NCBI RefSeq assembly: GCF_025061645.1
Contig: NZ_JANYMP010000008.1
Span: 76,680-140,679 of the forward strand
Origin: Umezawaea endophytica
Lineage (GTDB): Bacteria > Actinomycetota > Actinomycetes > Mycobacteriales > Pseudonocardiaceae
DNA: 64,000 nucleotides
Reading direction: 5' to 3'
The position numbers and the translations under genes were made by a program. How positions within the stretch are numbered: the stretch's first letter is position 1; every line of letters starts with the position of its first letter. Below the pieces are notes generated by a model. That model was not told where the DNA came from. It did not search any database and saw nothing but the letters and a program-made list of their open reading frames with translations. Below are positions 25,098-36,270 of the stretch, piece after piece.

Positions 25098-26081
25098 CTA
25101 GACCGCCAGCAGTTCCGCCAGCAGCGCCGGGTCGAGGTTGCCGCCCGAGATGACGGCGACGGTCTTGCCGAGTGGCAGTTCGTCGCGCCGGTTCAGGTAC
25201 GCGGCGACGACCACGGCGCCGCTCGGCTCGACGACCAGCCGCGACTGCCGGGCCAGCAGCGTCACGGCGGCGCGGATCTCGTCCTCGCTGACGGTGACGA
25301 TCCCGTCGACGAGTTCGCGCATGTGCGCGAACGTCAGCTCGGACGGTTCCGCGCGCAGCCCGTCGGCGATGGTCCTGGCCCGCATCGCGGGCGGCCAAGA
25401 GGCTGACCGGCGGCCCGCGCGGAGGCTGTCGGCGGCGTCGGCCGCGAGCGCGGGCTCCACGCCGATGACGCGCGCGTCCGGGCAGAGGGACTTGATCGCG
25501 ACGGCGACGCCGGAGATCAGGCCGCCGCCGCTGACGGGCACCAGCACCGTCTCGACCGACGGCAGGTCCTCGGCGATCTCCAGGCCGATGGTGCCCTGCC
25601 CGGCGATGACGTCGACGTGGTCGAACGGCGGGATGAGCGTCGATCCGCGCTGGTGGGCGAGGTAGCGGGCGCGGGATTCGCGCTCGGTCATCGGCACCAC
25701 GTGGACCTCGGCGCCGTGCGACCGCGTGGCGTCGATCTTGACCTGCGGCGTGTTGTCGGGCACCACGATCGCGGCGGGCACGCCGAACAGCTTCGCGGCG
25801 AGCGCGACGGCCTGGGCGTGGTTGCCGCTGGAGTACGCGACGACACCGAGCGCTCGGACGTCTGCCGGGAGCTTCGCCAGCGCGTGGTACGCGCCGCGGA
25901 TCTTGAACGCGCCGACGGGCTGGAGGTTCTCCGGTTTGAGCCACAGCGGTCGGTCGGGATCTGCCCACGCGCACGGGAGCAGCGGGGTTCGCAGCACGGC
26001 GGGGCCCACCAGCTCGGCCGCCGCCCGGATGTCGGAAATCGTGACCAGGCGCACCAGGAGATGATGCGTGGTCGTCCTCAC
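25098..26081 (-). CDS. Threonine/serine dehydratase-like PLP enzyme (no ACT domain)
   Basis: 327 residues from GTG 26081; a second GTG at 26054 is possible since neither has an ideally spaced SD. Fold-type II PLP motifs: Lys60 in VGAFKIRGAYHAL, the phosphate/cofactor segments YSSGNHAQAVALAA and VPVSGGGLISGVA, and the closing VISGGNLDP. Such short forms deaminate threonine or serine to ketoacids (catabolic dehydratase) or act as serine racemases. Absence of the regulatory ACT domain argues against a biosynthetic IlvA role. Monocistronic, with its 3' end next to the duplicated promoter unit. Confidence 0.87.
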   Translation of the reverse strand: MRTTTHHLLVRLVTISDIRAAAELVGPAVLRTPLLPCAWADPDRPLWLKPENLQPVGAFKIRGAYHALAKLPADVRALGVVAYSSGNHAQAVALAAKLFGVPAAIVVPDNTPQVKIDATRSHGAEVHVVPMTERESRARYLAHQRGSTLIPPFDHVDVIAGQGTIGLEIAEDLPSVETVLVPVSGGGLISGVAVAIKSLCPDARVIGVEPALAADAADSLRAGRRSASWPPAMRARTIADGLRAEPSELTFAHMRELVDGIVTVSEDEIRAAVTLLARQSRLVVEPSGAVVVAAYLNRRDELPLGKTVAVISGGNLDPALLAELLAV

Positions 26082-26155
26082 CTCCGACCAACCGGCTCGG
26101 CCCCCGACCCGTCCAGTAGTAGGACGAGCAGGAAACCGCCTAGCAGTTGAGGATC

Positions 26156-26926
26156 ATGAGCGAGGAGAACGAGAAGAAGACCGGCCTGGACCTCAAGCCC
26201 GCGCAGATCGCCGCGGGAGCGCTGGCCGCGGTGACCGCGGCCTTCCTCGGATCGCAGTTGAACGTCGCTGGCACGATCGCGGGCGCCGCCGTCGCGAGCG
26301 TCGTCAGCACGATCGGCAGCGCGCTGTACCAGAGCTCGATCGAACGAACCCGCGCGTCGGTGCGGCGGGTCGGCAGCAAGGCGTGGGTGGTCAAACCCGT
26401 CCAGGGTGAGACGGCCTCGGCGAGTGAGTCCGAACCCGCCGCCGAGACCGCCGCCGAGACCGCCGCCGAGACCGCCGCCGAGACCGCCGCCGAGACCGCC
26501 GCCGAGACCGAAGTGGACACCGAGGACAAAGCACCGGAAACCCGGCGCTGGCCGAGGATCGCGGCGGGCGCGGTGCTGGTGTTCGTGCTGGGGATGCTGG
26601 CCGTCACGGGCGTCGAGTGGGTGCGCGGAGCGCCGCTCTCCGGCGGCACGGCGGGCACCAGCCTCGGCGCGGTCGTCGGCGAGTCGACCGAACGCCGGGA
26701 CGCGCCGCCCGCCCCCTCGGTGACGTCCACTCCGGACGCGCCGACGAGCACCACGACGCCGTCCGGCACGCCGTCGAGCGCGCCCACGACGACGGCGGGC
26801 TCGACCCCGTCGAGCGCCACGACGCAGTCCTCGACGCCCCCGCCGTCGACCACCGGGCAGTCGAGTTCGGACACCACCGGGCAGCCCACCCCGACGCCCT
26901 CGACAGGGCTGGGAACGACCGGGTAA
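26156..26926 (+). CDS. Membrane-anchored protein with Ala/Glu repeat and Ser/Thr/Pro-rich exterior
   Basis: 256 residues from ATG 26156 (SD TTGAGG). A lysine-rich start is followed by a Gly/Ala-rich hydrophobic segment (about residues 20-60), then a repeat of AETA units (about 96-119), a transmembrane helix around residues 138-155, and a roughly 95-residue Ser/Thr/Pro-rich tail without secondary-structure propensity. The N-terminus to first helix resembles many actinobacterial membrane proteins of unknown function. The tail probably lies outside the membrane as a cell-wall spacer or glycosylation substrate. No enzymatic motif. Confidence 0.7.
   Translation: MSEENEKKTGLDLKPAQIAAGALAAVTAAFLGSQLNVAGTIAGAAVASVVSTIGSALYQSSIERTRASVRRVGSKAWVVKPVQGETASASESEPAAETAAETAAETAAETAAETAAETEVDTEDKAPETRRWPRIAAGAVLVFVLGMLAVTGVEWVRGAPLSGGTAGTSLGAVVGESTERRDAPPAPSVTSTPDAPTSTTTPSGTPSSAPTTTAGSTPSSATTQSSTPPPSTTGQSSSDTTGQPTPTPSTGLGTTG
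26441..26510 (+). repeat. 12-bp tandem repeat (GCCGAGACCGCC) inside a coding region
   Basis: Five complete identical units and ten bases of a sixth, encoding AETA repeats. Base-perfect identity between units indicates recent expansion by slippage. Since the unit is a multiple of three, copy-number change would alter linker length without frameshift. Confidence 0.95.
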
Positions 26927-27139
26927 ACCGCCATCTCGACCAATTGGCAATGATCACGATCCAGTGATCGTTTCATTACTTTGAGTAAGAGTTAACAGTC
27001 AAGGGCTACGCACCGGAGTTGATCGGTCGTGAGCTGTGACACACTTCGCCCTCAGATGGCCTCGACCGTCATAGGTCACAGGCCTATAACGTCGCTCGAT
27101 CGGGTGAATACCGGTCAGTAGACGACCGGAAGGAGGGCT

Positions 27140-27298
27140 GTGCGAACCGTGGAGATCCCACGCGAACGCGTCACTCCGAGGCTTTCCGAGGTCGATTCTC
27201 GACCCTCATCCGAACGGGCTCTGCACCGAGGACGGGACGGAAGAAGTAGGAGGAGGGTGGGGCGACCCCTGCCGCCGCCCCACCACCCGTCCCCCTAA
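27140..27298 (+). CDS. Possible short leader ORF before the secreted protease
   Basis: 52 codons from GTG 27140, directly behind AAGGAGGGCT (spacing slightly short). The product would be rich in Arg, Pro and Ser, with no hydrophobic segment. It ends 69 bases before the protease start and its 3' end spans the first hairpin. It could be a translated regulatory leader or a chance frame; no homologue is recognised. Confidence 0.25.
   Translation: MRTVEIPRERVTPRLSEVDSRPSSERALHRGRDGRSRRRVGRPLPPPHHPSP
27256..27284 (+). other. Hairpin 1 in the protease leader
   Basis: GGTGGGGCG (27256-27264) pairs perfectly with CGCCCCACC (27276-27284) around an 11-base loop. No T-tract follows, so an attenuator or mRNA-stabilising role is as likely as termination. 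Confidence 0.5.
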
Positions 27299-27303
27299 AG
27301 GCC

Positions 27304-27335
27304 CCCGTGAGCGGTCCCTGCAACCAGCTCACGGG
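27304..27335 (+). other. Hairpin 2 in the protease leader
   Basis: CCCGTGAGC (27304-27312) pairs perfectly with GCTCACGGG (27327-27335) across a 14-base loop, ending 32 bases before the protease start codon and upstream of its SD. Confidence 0.5.
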
Positions 27336-27367
27336 TTCCCTGCACCCGAAGATGAGGGAGACGTCTA

Positions 27368-28531
27368 ATGATCCGCACGAGTGCGGCCCGCCTCACCGGA
27401 GTTGCCCTGCTGGCAGCCGGCGCGGCGATTGCTCTCAGCGTACCGGCCATCGCCGGCCCCGCTGCGGTGAACACGGCAAGTCCCGCCGACACGGAGAGCT
27501 ACTCGCCGGAGTTGCTCCAAGCGGTCCAGCGGGACCTCGGCCTGAACGCCGACCAGGCGCGCACCCGACTGGCCAACGACGCCAACTCGGGACAGCTCGA
27601 GACCAAGGTGAAGGACGCGCTCGGCGACCAGTTCGCCGGCGCCTGGATCGACTCGGTCTCGGGCAAGCTCACCGTCGGCACGACCAGTGCCGCCAAGTCC
27701 GACGCCGCCCGTGCGCTGGGCGCCGACGTCCGGGTCGTCCGGTTCTCGCAGCAGCAGCTCGCGGGCACCAAGGCGGTCCTGGACTCCCTGGCGGCGCCCC
27801 AGTCGATCACGAGCTGGCGCGTCGACGACGCCTCGAACACGGTCGTCGTCGAGGTCAACCGCGACAAGCGGGACGCGGCGGCCGAGGCCTTCCTGGCCAC
27901 GGCTCGCGGCATCAGCCCCGCGGTCACCGTCGCGGAGACCGCGGACGCGCCCACGCCGCTCTACGACACCCGCGGCGGTGACGCGTACTACATCGGCGGC
28001 GGTCGCTGCTCGGTCGGCTTCGCGGTGAGCGGTGGTTTCGTCACCGCGGGTCACTGCGGCAGCCCCGGCAACGCCACCACCGGCTTCAACCGGGTCGCCC
28101 AGGGCACGTTCCGCGGCTCGTCGTTCCCCGGCAACGACTACGCCTGGGTCGCGACGAACAGCAACTGGACCTCCCGCCCGTGGGTGAACCGCTACAACGG
28201 CTCCAACGTCACCGTGACGGGCTCCACGTCCGCCGCGGTCGGCGCGTCGATCTGCCGGTCGGGTTCCACGACCGGCTGGCGCTGCGGGACGGTGCAGCAG
28301 AAGAACGCGACCGTGAACTACCCGCAGGGCACGGTGTCGGGCCTGACCAGGACCAACGCCTGCGCGGAGCCCGGTGACTCCGGCGGCTCGTGGGTCGCGG
28401 GCACCAACTTCAGCCAGGCTCAGGGCGTGACCTCCGGTGGTTCGGGCAACTGCTCGTCCGGCGGCACGACCTACTTCCAGCCGGTCGGCGAGATCCTGTC
28501 GGCGTACGGCTTGAGCCTCACCAGGGGCTGA
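27368..28531 (+). CDS. Secreted S1 family serine protease (streptogrisin/alpha-lytic type) with propeptide
   Basis: 387 residues. Signal peptide 1 to about 30 (core LTGVALLAAGAAIALSVPA), an alpha-lytic-type propeptide to about residue 198, then the mature chymotrypsin fold. Catalytic His229 (TAGHC), Asp257 (NDYAWV) and Ser338 (GDSGGS) are present, with six cysteines placed for the three disulfides of streptogrisins (214/230, 296/306, 332/362). ATG 27368 is preceded by GAGGGAGACGTCTA. It would be folded with help of its propeptide and work outside the cell. Confidence 0.95.
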   Translation: MIRTSAARLTGVALLAAGAAIALSVPAIAGPAAVNTASPADTESYSPELLQAVQRDLGLNADQARTRLANDANSGQLETKVKDALGDQFAGAWIDSVSGKLTVGTTSAAKSDAARALGADVRVVRFSQQQLAGTKAVLDSLAAPQSITSWRVDDASNTVVVEVNRDKRDAAAEAFLATARGISPAVTVAETADAPTPLYDTRGGDAYYIGGGRCSVGFAVSGGFVTAGHCGSPGNATTGFNRVAQGTFRGSSFPGNDYAWVATNSNWTSRPWVNRYNGSNVTVTGSTSAAVGASICRSGSTTGWRCGTVQQKNATVNYPQGTVSGLTRTNACAEPGDSGGSWVAGTNFSQAQGVTSGGSGNCSSGGTTYFQPVGEILSAYGLSLTRG

Positions 28532-28584
28532 TGAGGATTCCGACGGCGGGCTGACCCCCTGCCTGTTCGCCGTCGACCCCGCGA

Positions 28585-28630
28585 GACGCCCTCCGCTCCG
28601 GCACCCCTGCGCCGGGACGGGGGGCGTTTC
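28585..28630 (+). terminator. Hairpin terminator after the secreted protease
   Basis: GACGCCC...CCGGC and GCCGG...GGGCGTTTC pair across a short loop with one small internal mismatch. Only a short T-run follows, as usual in actinomycetes. It lies between convergent protease and thiE genes and may serve both. Confidence 0.55.
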
Positions 28631-28646
28631 CGCGTCCGGGGTCCGC

Positions 28647-29291
28647 TCAGCCGAGCCGGGAGCGCAGCGCGCGGGCGGCGGCCTCCGGGTCCTCGGCCTC
28701 CGTGATCGCCCGCACGACGACGATCCGGGTGGCGCCCGCGTCGAGCACCTCGGGCAGGTTCGCCAGGTCGATCCCGCCGATCGCGAACCACGGCCGCTCC
28801 GAGGACGTGGCCCGCACGAGGTCCAGCCCCGGCGCCGGACGGCCGGGCTTCGTCGGCGTCGGCCAGCACGGCCCGGTGCAGAAGTAGTCGACGCCGGGTT
28901 CGACGGCCGCCGCGGTCATCTGCTCGACGTCGTGCGTCGACCTCCCGATCGCCACGCCGTCGCCGAGCAGCGCCCGCGCCGCGGGGACCGGCAGGTCGTC
29001 CTGCCCGAGGTGCAGCACGTCGGCGTCGACCGCCGCCGCCACGTCCGCCCGGTCGTTGACCGACAGCAGGGCGCCGTGCCGCGCGCACGCCTCGGCCAGC
29101 ACCTCCAGCGCGGCGATCTCCTGCTTGGCCTCCATGCCCTTGTCGCGGAGCTGGACGACGTCCACGCCGCCCGCGAGCGCGGCGTCGACGAAGTCGGCGA
29201 GGTCGCCGCGGCCGGTGCGCGCGTCGGTGCAGAGGTAGAGCTTCGCGGCCGCGAGCCGTCGCCTGATCTGAGGTCCATCGAGTCCTGGCAC
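28647..29291 (-). CDS. thiE: Thiamine-phosphate synthase
   Basis: 214 residues from GTG 29291; longer readings reach into the leader of the divergent thiO operon and are unlikely. TIM-barrel motifs of Thi[34 protein letters not shown], and [14 protein letters not shown] with the pyrophosphate-binding region, then [19 protein letters not shown]. It joins HMP-pyrophosphate to thiazole phosphate. It is divergent from the riboswitch-controlled thiO-thiS-thiG operon and has no riboswitch of its own on this strand. Confidence 0.94.
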   Translation of the reverse strand: MPGLDGPQIRRRLAAAKLYLCTDARTGRGDLADFVDAALAGGVDVVQLRDKGMEAKQEIAALEVLAEACARHGALLSVNDRADVAAAVDADVLHLGQDDLPVPAARALLGDGVAIGRSTHDVEQMTAAAVEPGVDYFCTGPCWPTPTKPGRPAPGLDLVRATSSERPWFAIGGIDLANLPEVLDAGATRIVVVRAITEAEDPEAAARALRSRLG

Positions 29292-29343
29292 GGTCGGGAC
29301 GGTAACCGCGGCGACGATTCGTGCGCTACGGTGAAGGTGGTCC

Positions 29344-29432
29344 GCACGGGAGCCTGGGATGTACCGGGCTGAGAGGGAGCGTGGTTCGCTCCGACCGTCG
29401 AACCTGATCCGGGTCATGCCGGCGCAGGGAGC
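29344..29432 (+). promoter_or_regulatory. TPP riboswitch (THI element) before thiO-thiS-thiG
   Basis: The conserved blocks are present in order: ACGGGAGC, the GGCTGAGAGG box, CCGACCGTCGAACCTGATC, GGGTCATGCCGGCG and CAGGGAG. The last block doubles as SD for the thiO GTG start at 29433, so TPP binding should hide the ribosome site and block translation initiation. Confidence 0.95.
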
Positions 29433-30451
29433 GTGAGTGCCTTGGTATCACGAGTGGCCGTCCTGGGTGGCGGTGTCATCGGCCTGTCCGTCGCCTGGCG
29501 GGTGGCCTCCAGCGGTTGTGCCGTCACGGTTTTCGACGACGAGTGCCGCACGGCGGGCTCGTGGGTCGCGGGCGGCATGCTGGCGCCGGTCACGGAGTCG
29601 TGGCCCGGCGAGGAGGAGCTGCTCGAACTGGGGTCCCGCTCGCTGGCGCTGTGGCCCGAGTTCGCGCGGGAACTCGGTGACGTGGGCCTGCGCACGGACG
29701 GAACCCTCGCCGTGGCACTGGATTCCGCGGACGTCGGCGTGCTGGACGTGCTCGCCGAGCACCTGCGGGGCCTTGGCCGGGAGACCGACCGGTTGACCGG
29801 TCGCGAGCTGCGCGCGCTGGAACCGGGGCTGGGGCCGAGGGTGCGCGGCGGCCTGTCCGTCCCCGGTGACCTGGCGCTGGACAACCGGGCGCTGTTGTCG
29901 GCGCTGCGCAAGGCCTGCGCCGCCGCGGGCGTCGCGTTCGAACCGCGCCGCGCCACCCCGTCCACTGTGGACGCGGACGTGGTGGTGATCGCCGCGGGCG
30001 CGTGGAGCGGCGACCTGCACCCCGCGCTGAAACCGGTGATCCGCCCGGTGAAGGGCGAGATCCTCCGGCTCGCGCCCCGGCGCGGGTCGCTGCCGCCGCC
30101 GACCAGGACCGTGCGCGCGCACGTCGAGGGACGACCGGTCTACCTGGTGCCCAAGGAGGACGGGCTCGTCGTGGGCGCGACCCAGTACGAAGCCGGGTTC
30201 GACCCGGCGGTCACCGTCGGCGGGGTGCGCGACCTGCTGCGCGACGCGGAGGTCGTGCTGCCGGGCATCGCCGAGTACGAGCTGGTCGAGTCCGCGGCGG
30301 GGTTCCGCGCGGGCAGCCCCGACAACGCGCCGGTGATCGGCTGGCTGGAACCCGGTGTGCTGGCGGCGACCGGCCACCACCGCAACGGACTGCTGCTGGC
30401 GCCGATCACCGCCGAGATGGTGCTGGAGCTGCTGCGTGGAGGAGGACCTCG

Positions 30452-30455
<4 letters not shown>
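29433..30455 (+). CDS. thiO: Glycine oxidase ThiO
   Basis: 340 residues from GTG 29433. FAD-binding dinucleotide motif [18 protein letters not shown] at about residues 8-25 and the closing DAO-type segment [17 protein letters not shown] plus [13 protein letters not shown]. It oxidises glycine to iminoglyoxylate for thiazole formation by ThiG. Directly controlled by the TPP riboswitch, and its stop overlaps the thiS start. Confidence 0.93.
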
Positions 30456-31415
<960 letters not shown>

Positions 31416-31496
31416 TCGCCGGTCGGGGTTGGTGACCGGGAGCGGCATGATGGATGCTGAACCCTTCCCGCCACGCCGCCCCGAGGAGGACATGCC

Positions 31497-31940
31497 GTGA
31501 CGGCCCCGAAGGCCGATGAGGTCGAAGACGCCACCGCGCGCCTCTTCCTCACCATCGGCAGGTTGTCCAGGCTGCTGCGCCGCACCGGATCGCCGGGACT
31601 CGGTCCCGGCGCGGTGTCCGCGCTCGCCACGCTGGCCCGCTGCGGCCCGATGAGGCTCGGCGACCTGGCGCAGAAGGAGGGCGTCGCCCCGCCCACGCTG
31701 TCGCGGATCGTCGCGGCGCTGGTGGAGGCCGGGTACGTGCGGCGCGAGCCGGACCCGCAGGACGGGCGGGCCTGGCTGGCGACCCCGACGCCCGAGGGCG
31801 AGGAGATGGTGTCCGGCGTCCGGTCGGCCAGGATGACGGAGCTGCGCCGCCGGATGGAGATGCTGTCGCCGGAGCACCAGTCCGCCCTGATCGCCGCGCT
31901 GGGCGCGCTGGAGGAGATCGTGGCCGAGGAGAACCGCTAG
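31497..31940 (+). CDS. MarR-family transcriptional regulator
   Basis: 147 residues from GTG 31497 behind GAGGAGGACATGCC. Winged helix at about residues 50-110: MRLGDLAQKEGVAPPTLSRI as recognition region and DGRAWLATPTPEGEE as wing. Helices at both ends for dimerisation. The target is unknown; neighbours (thiG, VanZ protein) give no hint. Its stop overlaps the end of the convergent VanZ gene by four bases. Confidence 0.88.
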   Translation: MTAPKADEVEDATARLFLTIGRLSRLLRRTGSPGLGPGAVSALATLARCGPMRLGDLAQKEGVAPPTLSRIVAALVEAGYVRREPDPQDGRAWLATPTPEGEEMVSGVRSARMTELRRRMEMLSPEHQSALIAALGALEEIVAEENR

Positions 31941-32488
31941 CCGGTCGAGGACTCGCGCTCCGCGACGGGAGCGGGCCCCCGGTCGAGGAGCACCCGGTTC
32001 ACCAGCCACGCCAGTGCCACGGCGCACGCCGCGCCGACCACGTTGTTGTAGAAGTCCTGCGCCTCGCACGAGCCCACGCTGGTGACGGTCTGGAAGAGCT
32101 CCACGAAGCCGCTGACCGCGGCGCTCGCCAGCAGCACCGGCACAGGCCGCCGGGTCGCGAGGGTGCCGAAGAACGCGAACGGCGTGAGCATCAGGAAGTT
32201 CAGCCTGGCCAGCGAGTCGGCGAGGGAGAAGTCGTTGAGCACGCAGGGGAAGTAGATCGGGTCGAACAGCGAGTACCGCACCAGTTCCGGCCGCGCGAGC
32301 GTGACCGCGAGCGCCATGGCCAGCCCGCAGCCCGCCAGCACGGCGGGCAGCTTCCGCCAGCCGCGCCACTTCGCCACGGCCAGTGCCACCAGCCCCGCTG
32401 TGGAGCACCCGAGCACCAGTGCCAGGACGACCAGGGGCTGGTTGAGGATGACCTCGGCCAAGTAGGCGTCCCGCGAGTACAGGTGCAT
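31937..32488 (-). CDS. VanZ-like family membrane protein
   Basis: 183 residues, four to five membrane segments. The segments LNFLMLTPFAFFGTLA, SGFVELFQTVTSVGSCEAQDF and NNVVGAACAVALAW match the VanZ-like family, which includes the teicoplanin-resistance protein VanZ. Most such proteins are uncharacterised envelope proteins, and no van genes lie nearby, so resistance should not be assumed. Confidence 0.82.
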   Translation of the reverse strand: MHLYSRDAYLAEVILNQPLVVLALVLGCSTAGLVALAVAKWRGWRKLPAVLAGCGLAMALAVTLARPELVRYSLFDPIYFPCVLNDFSLADSLARLNFLMLTPFAFFGTLATRRPVPVLLASAAVSGFVELFQTVTSVGSCEAQDFYNNVVGAACAVALAWLVNRVLLDRGPAPVAERESSTG

Positions 32489-32523
32489 GCCGACAAGACG
32501 CGCGAGGGGCGCTTGCGGTTGGC

Positions 32524-32928
32524 TCAGCGCCTGTCGGCCCAGATCATCTCGGCGATCAGGATCAGCCCCCAGATGACCAGCGGGGCCAGCGGCCAGAACA
32601 GCTTCAGCTCACCCTGGGTGAAGGACGTGACGCCCCACACGCCGGTCATGACGACCGCGCCACCCGCCCAGTAGCCCCACTCGGTGCGGAACTCCTGGCG
32701 CTTGGCCGCCTTCTCGGCGACGGTGTGGTCCACGACCGGAGCGGGCAGGTCGGCGGTGACGGACGCGAGGTCGCCCAGCGTGGTGGCGGCCAGCGCACGC
32801 CGGGTGCGCTCCTCGTACTCGGCGAGGTCCAGCCTGCCCTCGGACAGGGCGGTGGCCAGGTGTTCCGCCGCTCGCGCCCGGTCGGCGTCGGACGCTCGGG
32901 TGGACGGTGTGGAGCTCTGCTCGGACAT
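32524..32928 (-). CDS. DUF1707 domain protein with two-helix membrane domain
   Basis: 134 residues from ATG 32928. Residues about 10-62 form DUF1707 (ASDADRARAAEHLATALSEG, then LDLAEYEERTRRALAATTLG), a small SHOCT-like domain of actinobacteria. Two hydrophobic helices follow at about 87-105 and 112-130. Function unknown. Divergent from a TetR gene with a palindrome between them, so probably its target. Confidence 0.82.
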   Translation of the reverse strand: MSEQSSTPSTRASDADRARAAEHLATALSEGRLDLAEYEERTRRALAATTLGDLASVTADLPAPVVDHTVAEKAAKRQEFRTEWGYWAGGAVVMTGVWGVTSFTQGELKLFWPLAPLVIWGLILIAEMIWADRR

Positions 32929-32948
32929 GGTTACCCCCGGATGGTTAA

Positions 32949-32962
32949 GATACGAGTGTATC
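32949..32962. promoter_or_regulatory. Candidate TetR operator
   Basis: GATACGAGTGTATC is an inverted repeat with five-base arms and four-base centre, lying between the divergent DUF1707 and TetR genes, 18 bases before the TetR start. Such placement is usual for a TetR repressor controlling itself and the divergent gene. Confidence 0.45.
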
Positions 32963-32979
32963 CCAATCGAGGAGTGCCG

Positions 32980-33567
32980 GTGCCGAAGATCGTCGACCGG
33001 GCCGAGCAGCGCCGCGAGATCGGCGCCGCGCTGCTGCGCGTCGTCGTCCGCGACGGCATGGAGCAGGTCAGCGTCCGGACCGTCGCCGCGGAAGCGGGCC
33101 GGTCCGCGGGCGCCGTGCAGAAGTACTTCGCCACCAAGGCCGACCTGCTCCGGTGCGCCCTCGACCTGGCGACCGAGCGGATGGAGCAGCGGTTCACCGC
33201 CGTCGACCCGGCAGGCCCGACCCCGGACGTGCTGCGCCGCTACCTCGTCGTCGCGCTCCCGCTCGACGAGGCGCGGCGCGCGGAGGCGCTGGTGCGGTTC
33301 GCGTTCGTGGAGAAGAGCGTGCGCGACGACGAGTACGCGCAGGTCCTGCGGGACGGGGACCAGCAGGTCCGGAAGGTCCTCGCGCACATGCTGGAGCGGT
33401 CGGACGAGGTCCGGCACGACGTCGACCCCGGAGTGCTGGCCGACGCCGTGCTGGCCCTCGCGGACGGCATCACCGCCCGCATGCTCTACACCCGCGGCGA
33501 GGACGAGGCGCTGCTCCTGGCCGTGGACGTGGCGCTGTCAAGCCTGCTCCAGCCTCCACAGCGGTGA
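32980..33567 (+). CDS. TetR-family transcriptional regulator
   Basis: 195 residues starting at GTG 32980, with GAGGAG just upstream. N-terminal helix-turn-helix at about residues 10-55: LLRVVVRDGMEQVSVRTVAA, then EAGRSAGAVQKYFATKADLL. C-terminal helical ligand domain without recognisable specificity. Its 3' end overlaps the convergent thiD gene by 30 bases, an unusually long antisense overlap. Confidence 0.88.
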   Translation: MPKIVDRAEQRREIGAALLRVVVRDGMEQVSVRTVAAEAGRSAGAVQKYFATKADLLRCALDLATERMEQRFTAVDPAGPTPDVLRRYLVVALPLDEARRAEALVRFAFVEKSVRDDEYAQVLRDGDQQVRKVLAHMLERSDEVRHDVDPGVLADAVLALADGITARMLYTRGEDEALLLAVDVALSSLLQPPQR

Positions 33568-34398
33568 CACCGGGCCGACGCCCGCGCCCAGCGGGTACGA
33601 CGCGGCCACCGAGCGGACCACGAAGTCCTTGCCGAACCGGACGGCCGTCGGCACGTCCTCGCCGCGCGCCAGCCGTGAGCTGATCGACGAGGCCAGGGTG
33701 TCACCGCTGCCGTGCGTGTGCTTGGTGTCGTAGCGGGGGCCGGGCAGTTCGAGGAAGTCCTCGCCGTCGAACAGCAGGTCGAGGCACTCCGGGTCGGACC
33801 ACATGTGCCCGCCCTTGACCAGCACCCACCGCGGCCCCAGGTCGAACAGGGCCTTGGCGGCGTCGCGCTGCCGCGGCCGGTCCAGCACGTCGATGCCGGT
33901 CAGCAGCCGCACCTCGTCGAGGTTCGGCGTCACCAGCGTCGCGCGCGGGAACAGCAGCGTCCGCACCGCCTCCAGCGCCTGGTCGGTCAGGAGCTGGTCG
34001 CCGTGCATCGACGCGGCCACCGGGTCCACGACGAACGGGATCGCACCCGACCGTCCGATGTGGACCTGGTCGCACGCGTCGGCGACCGCCTCGATGATCC
34101 CGGCGCTCGCCAGCATCCCGGTCTTGGCCGCGCCGACGCCGATGTCGGTCACCACCGCGACGATCTGCGCGGCCACCACCTCCGGCGGGATCTCGACGAA
34201 GCCCGTGACGCCGAGCGAGTTCTGCACGGTGATCGCGGTGACCGCGGTCGTGCCGTGCACACCGCAGGCGAACAGCGTCCGGAGGTCGGCTTGCAGGCCC
34301 GCACCACCGCCGGAGTCGGACCCGGCGATGGTGAGGACCCGTGGAGGAGTCACTCCACCTGATGTTGCCTCCGCTGAGGCGCTCACGTCGGCGTGCAC
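33538..34398 (-). CDS. thiD: Hydroxymethylpyrimidine/phosphomethylpyrimidine kinase ThiD
   Basis: 286 residues from GTG 34398, one base after the thiC stop. Ribokinase-fold motifs: VLTIAGSDSGGGAGLQADL at the start with the HMP-binding residues, AAKTGMLAS, and HGSGDTLASSISSRLARGED with the anion hole and catalytic Asp. It phosphorylates HMP twice. Co-transcribed with thiC and thus under the same TPP riboswitch. Confidence 0.94.
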   Translation of the reverse strand: MHADVSASAEATSGGVTPPRVLTIAGSDSGGGAGLQADLRTLFACGVHGTTAVTAITVQNSLGVTGFVEIPPEVVAAQIVAVVTDIGVGAAKTGMLASAGIIEAVADACDQVHIGRSGAIPFVVDPVAASMHGDQLLTDQALEAVRTLLFPRATLVTPNLDEVRLLTGIDVLDRPRQRDAAKALFDLGPRWVLVKGGHMWSDPECLDLLFDGEDFLELPGPRYDTKHTHGSGDTLASSISSRLARGEDVPTAVRFGKDFVVRSVAASYPLGAGVGPVSPLWRLEQA

Positions 34399-34399
34399 G

Positions 34400-36164
<1,765 letters not shown>

Positions 36165-36270
36165 TTTTTTGAGTTGTCGACCTGACCATAGCCAGGCTTC
36201 GGCACGGCCGGCTACAACTGATCGGCCACAGCCGGCGCGCCAGCGCGTTTTTACGCGTACCTTTCTCCGC

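Larger units (their letters stand above)
26927..27367 (+). other. Long leader region upstream of the secreted protease
   Basis: 440 bases without a large gene. It starts with an A+T-rich stretch holding the inverted repeat GATCAC/GTGATC (26952-26969), perhaps a terminator of the preceding gene. Further on are a possible 52-codon frame and two strong hairpins. A long structured leader before a streptogrisin-type protease is notable. No consensus promoter could be fixed. Confidence 0.5.

Noticed and set aside
31937..32488. Glycopeptide resistance from the VanZ-like gene
   Set aside because: VanZ-like proteins are widespread and no vanHAX genes are present.
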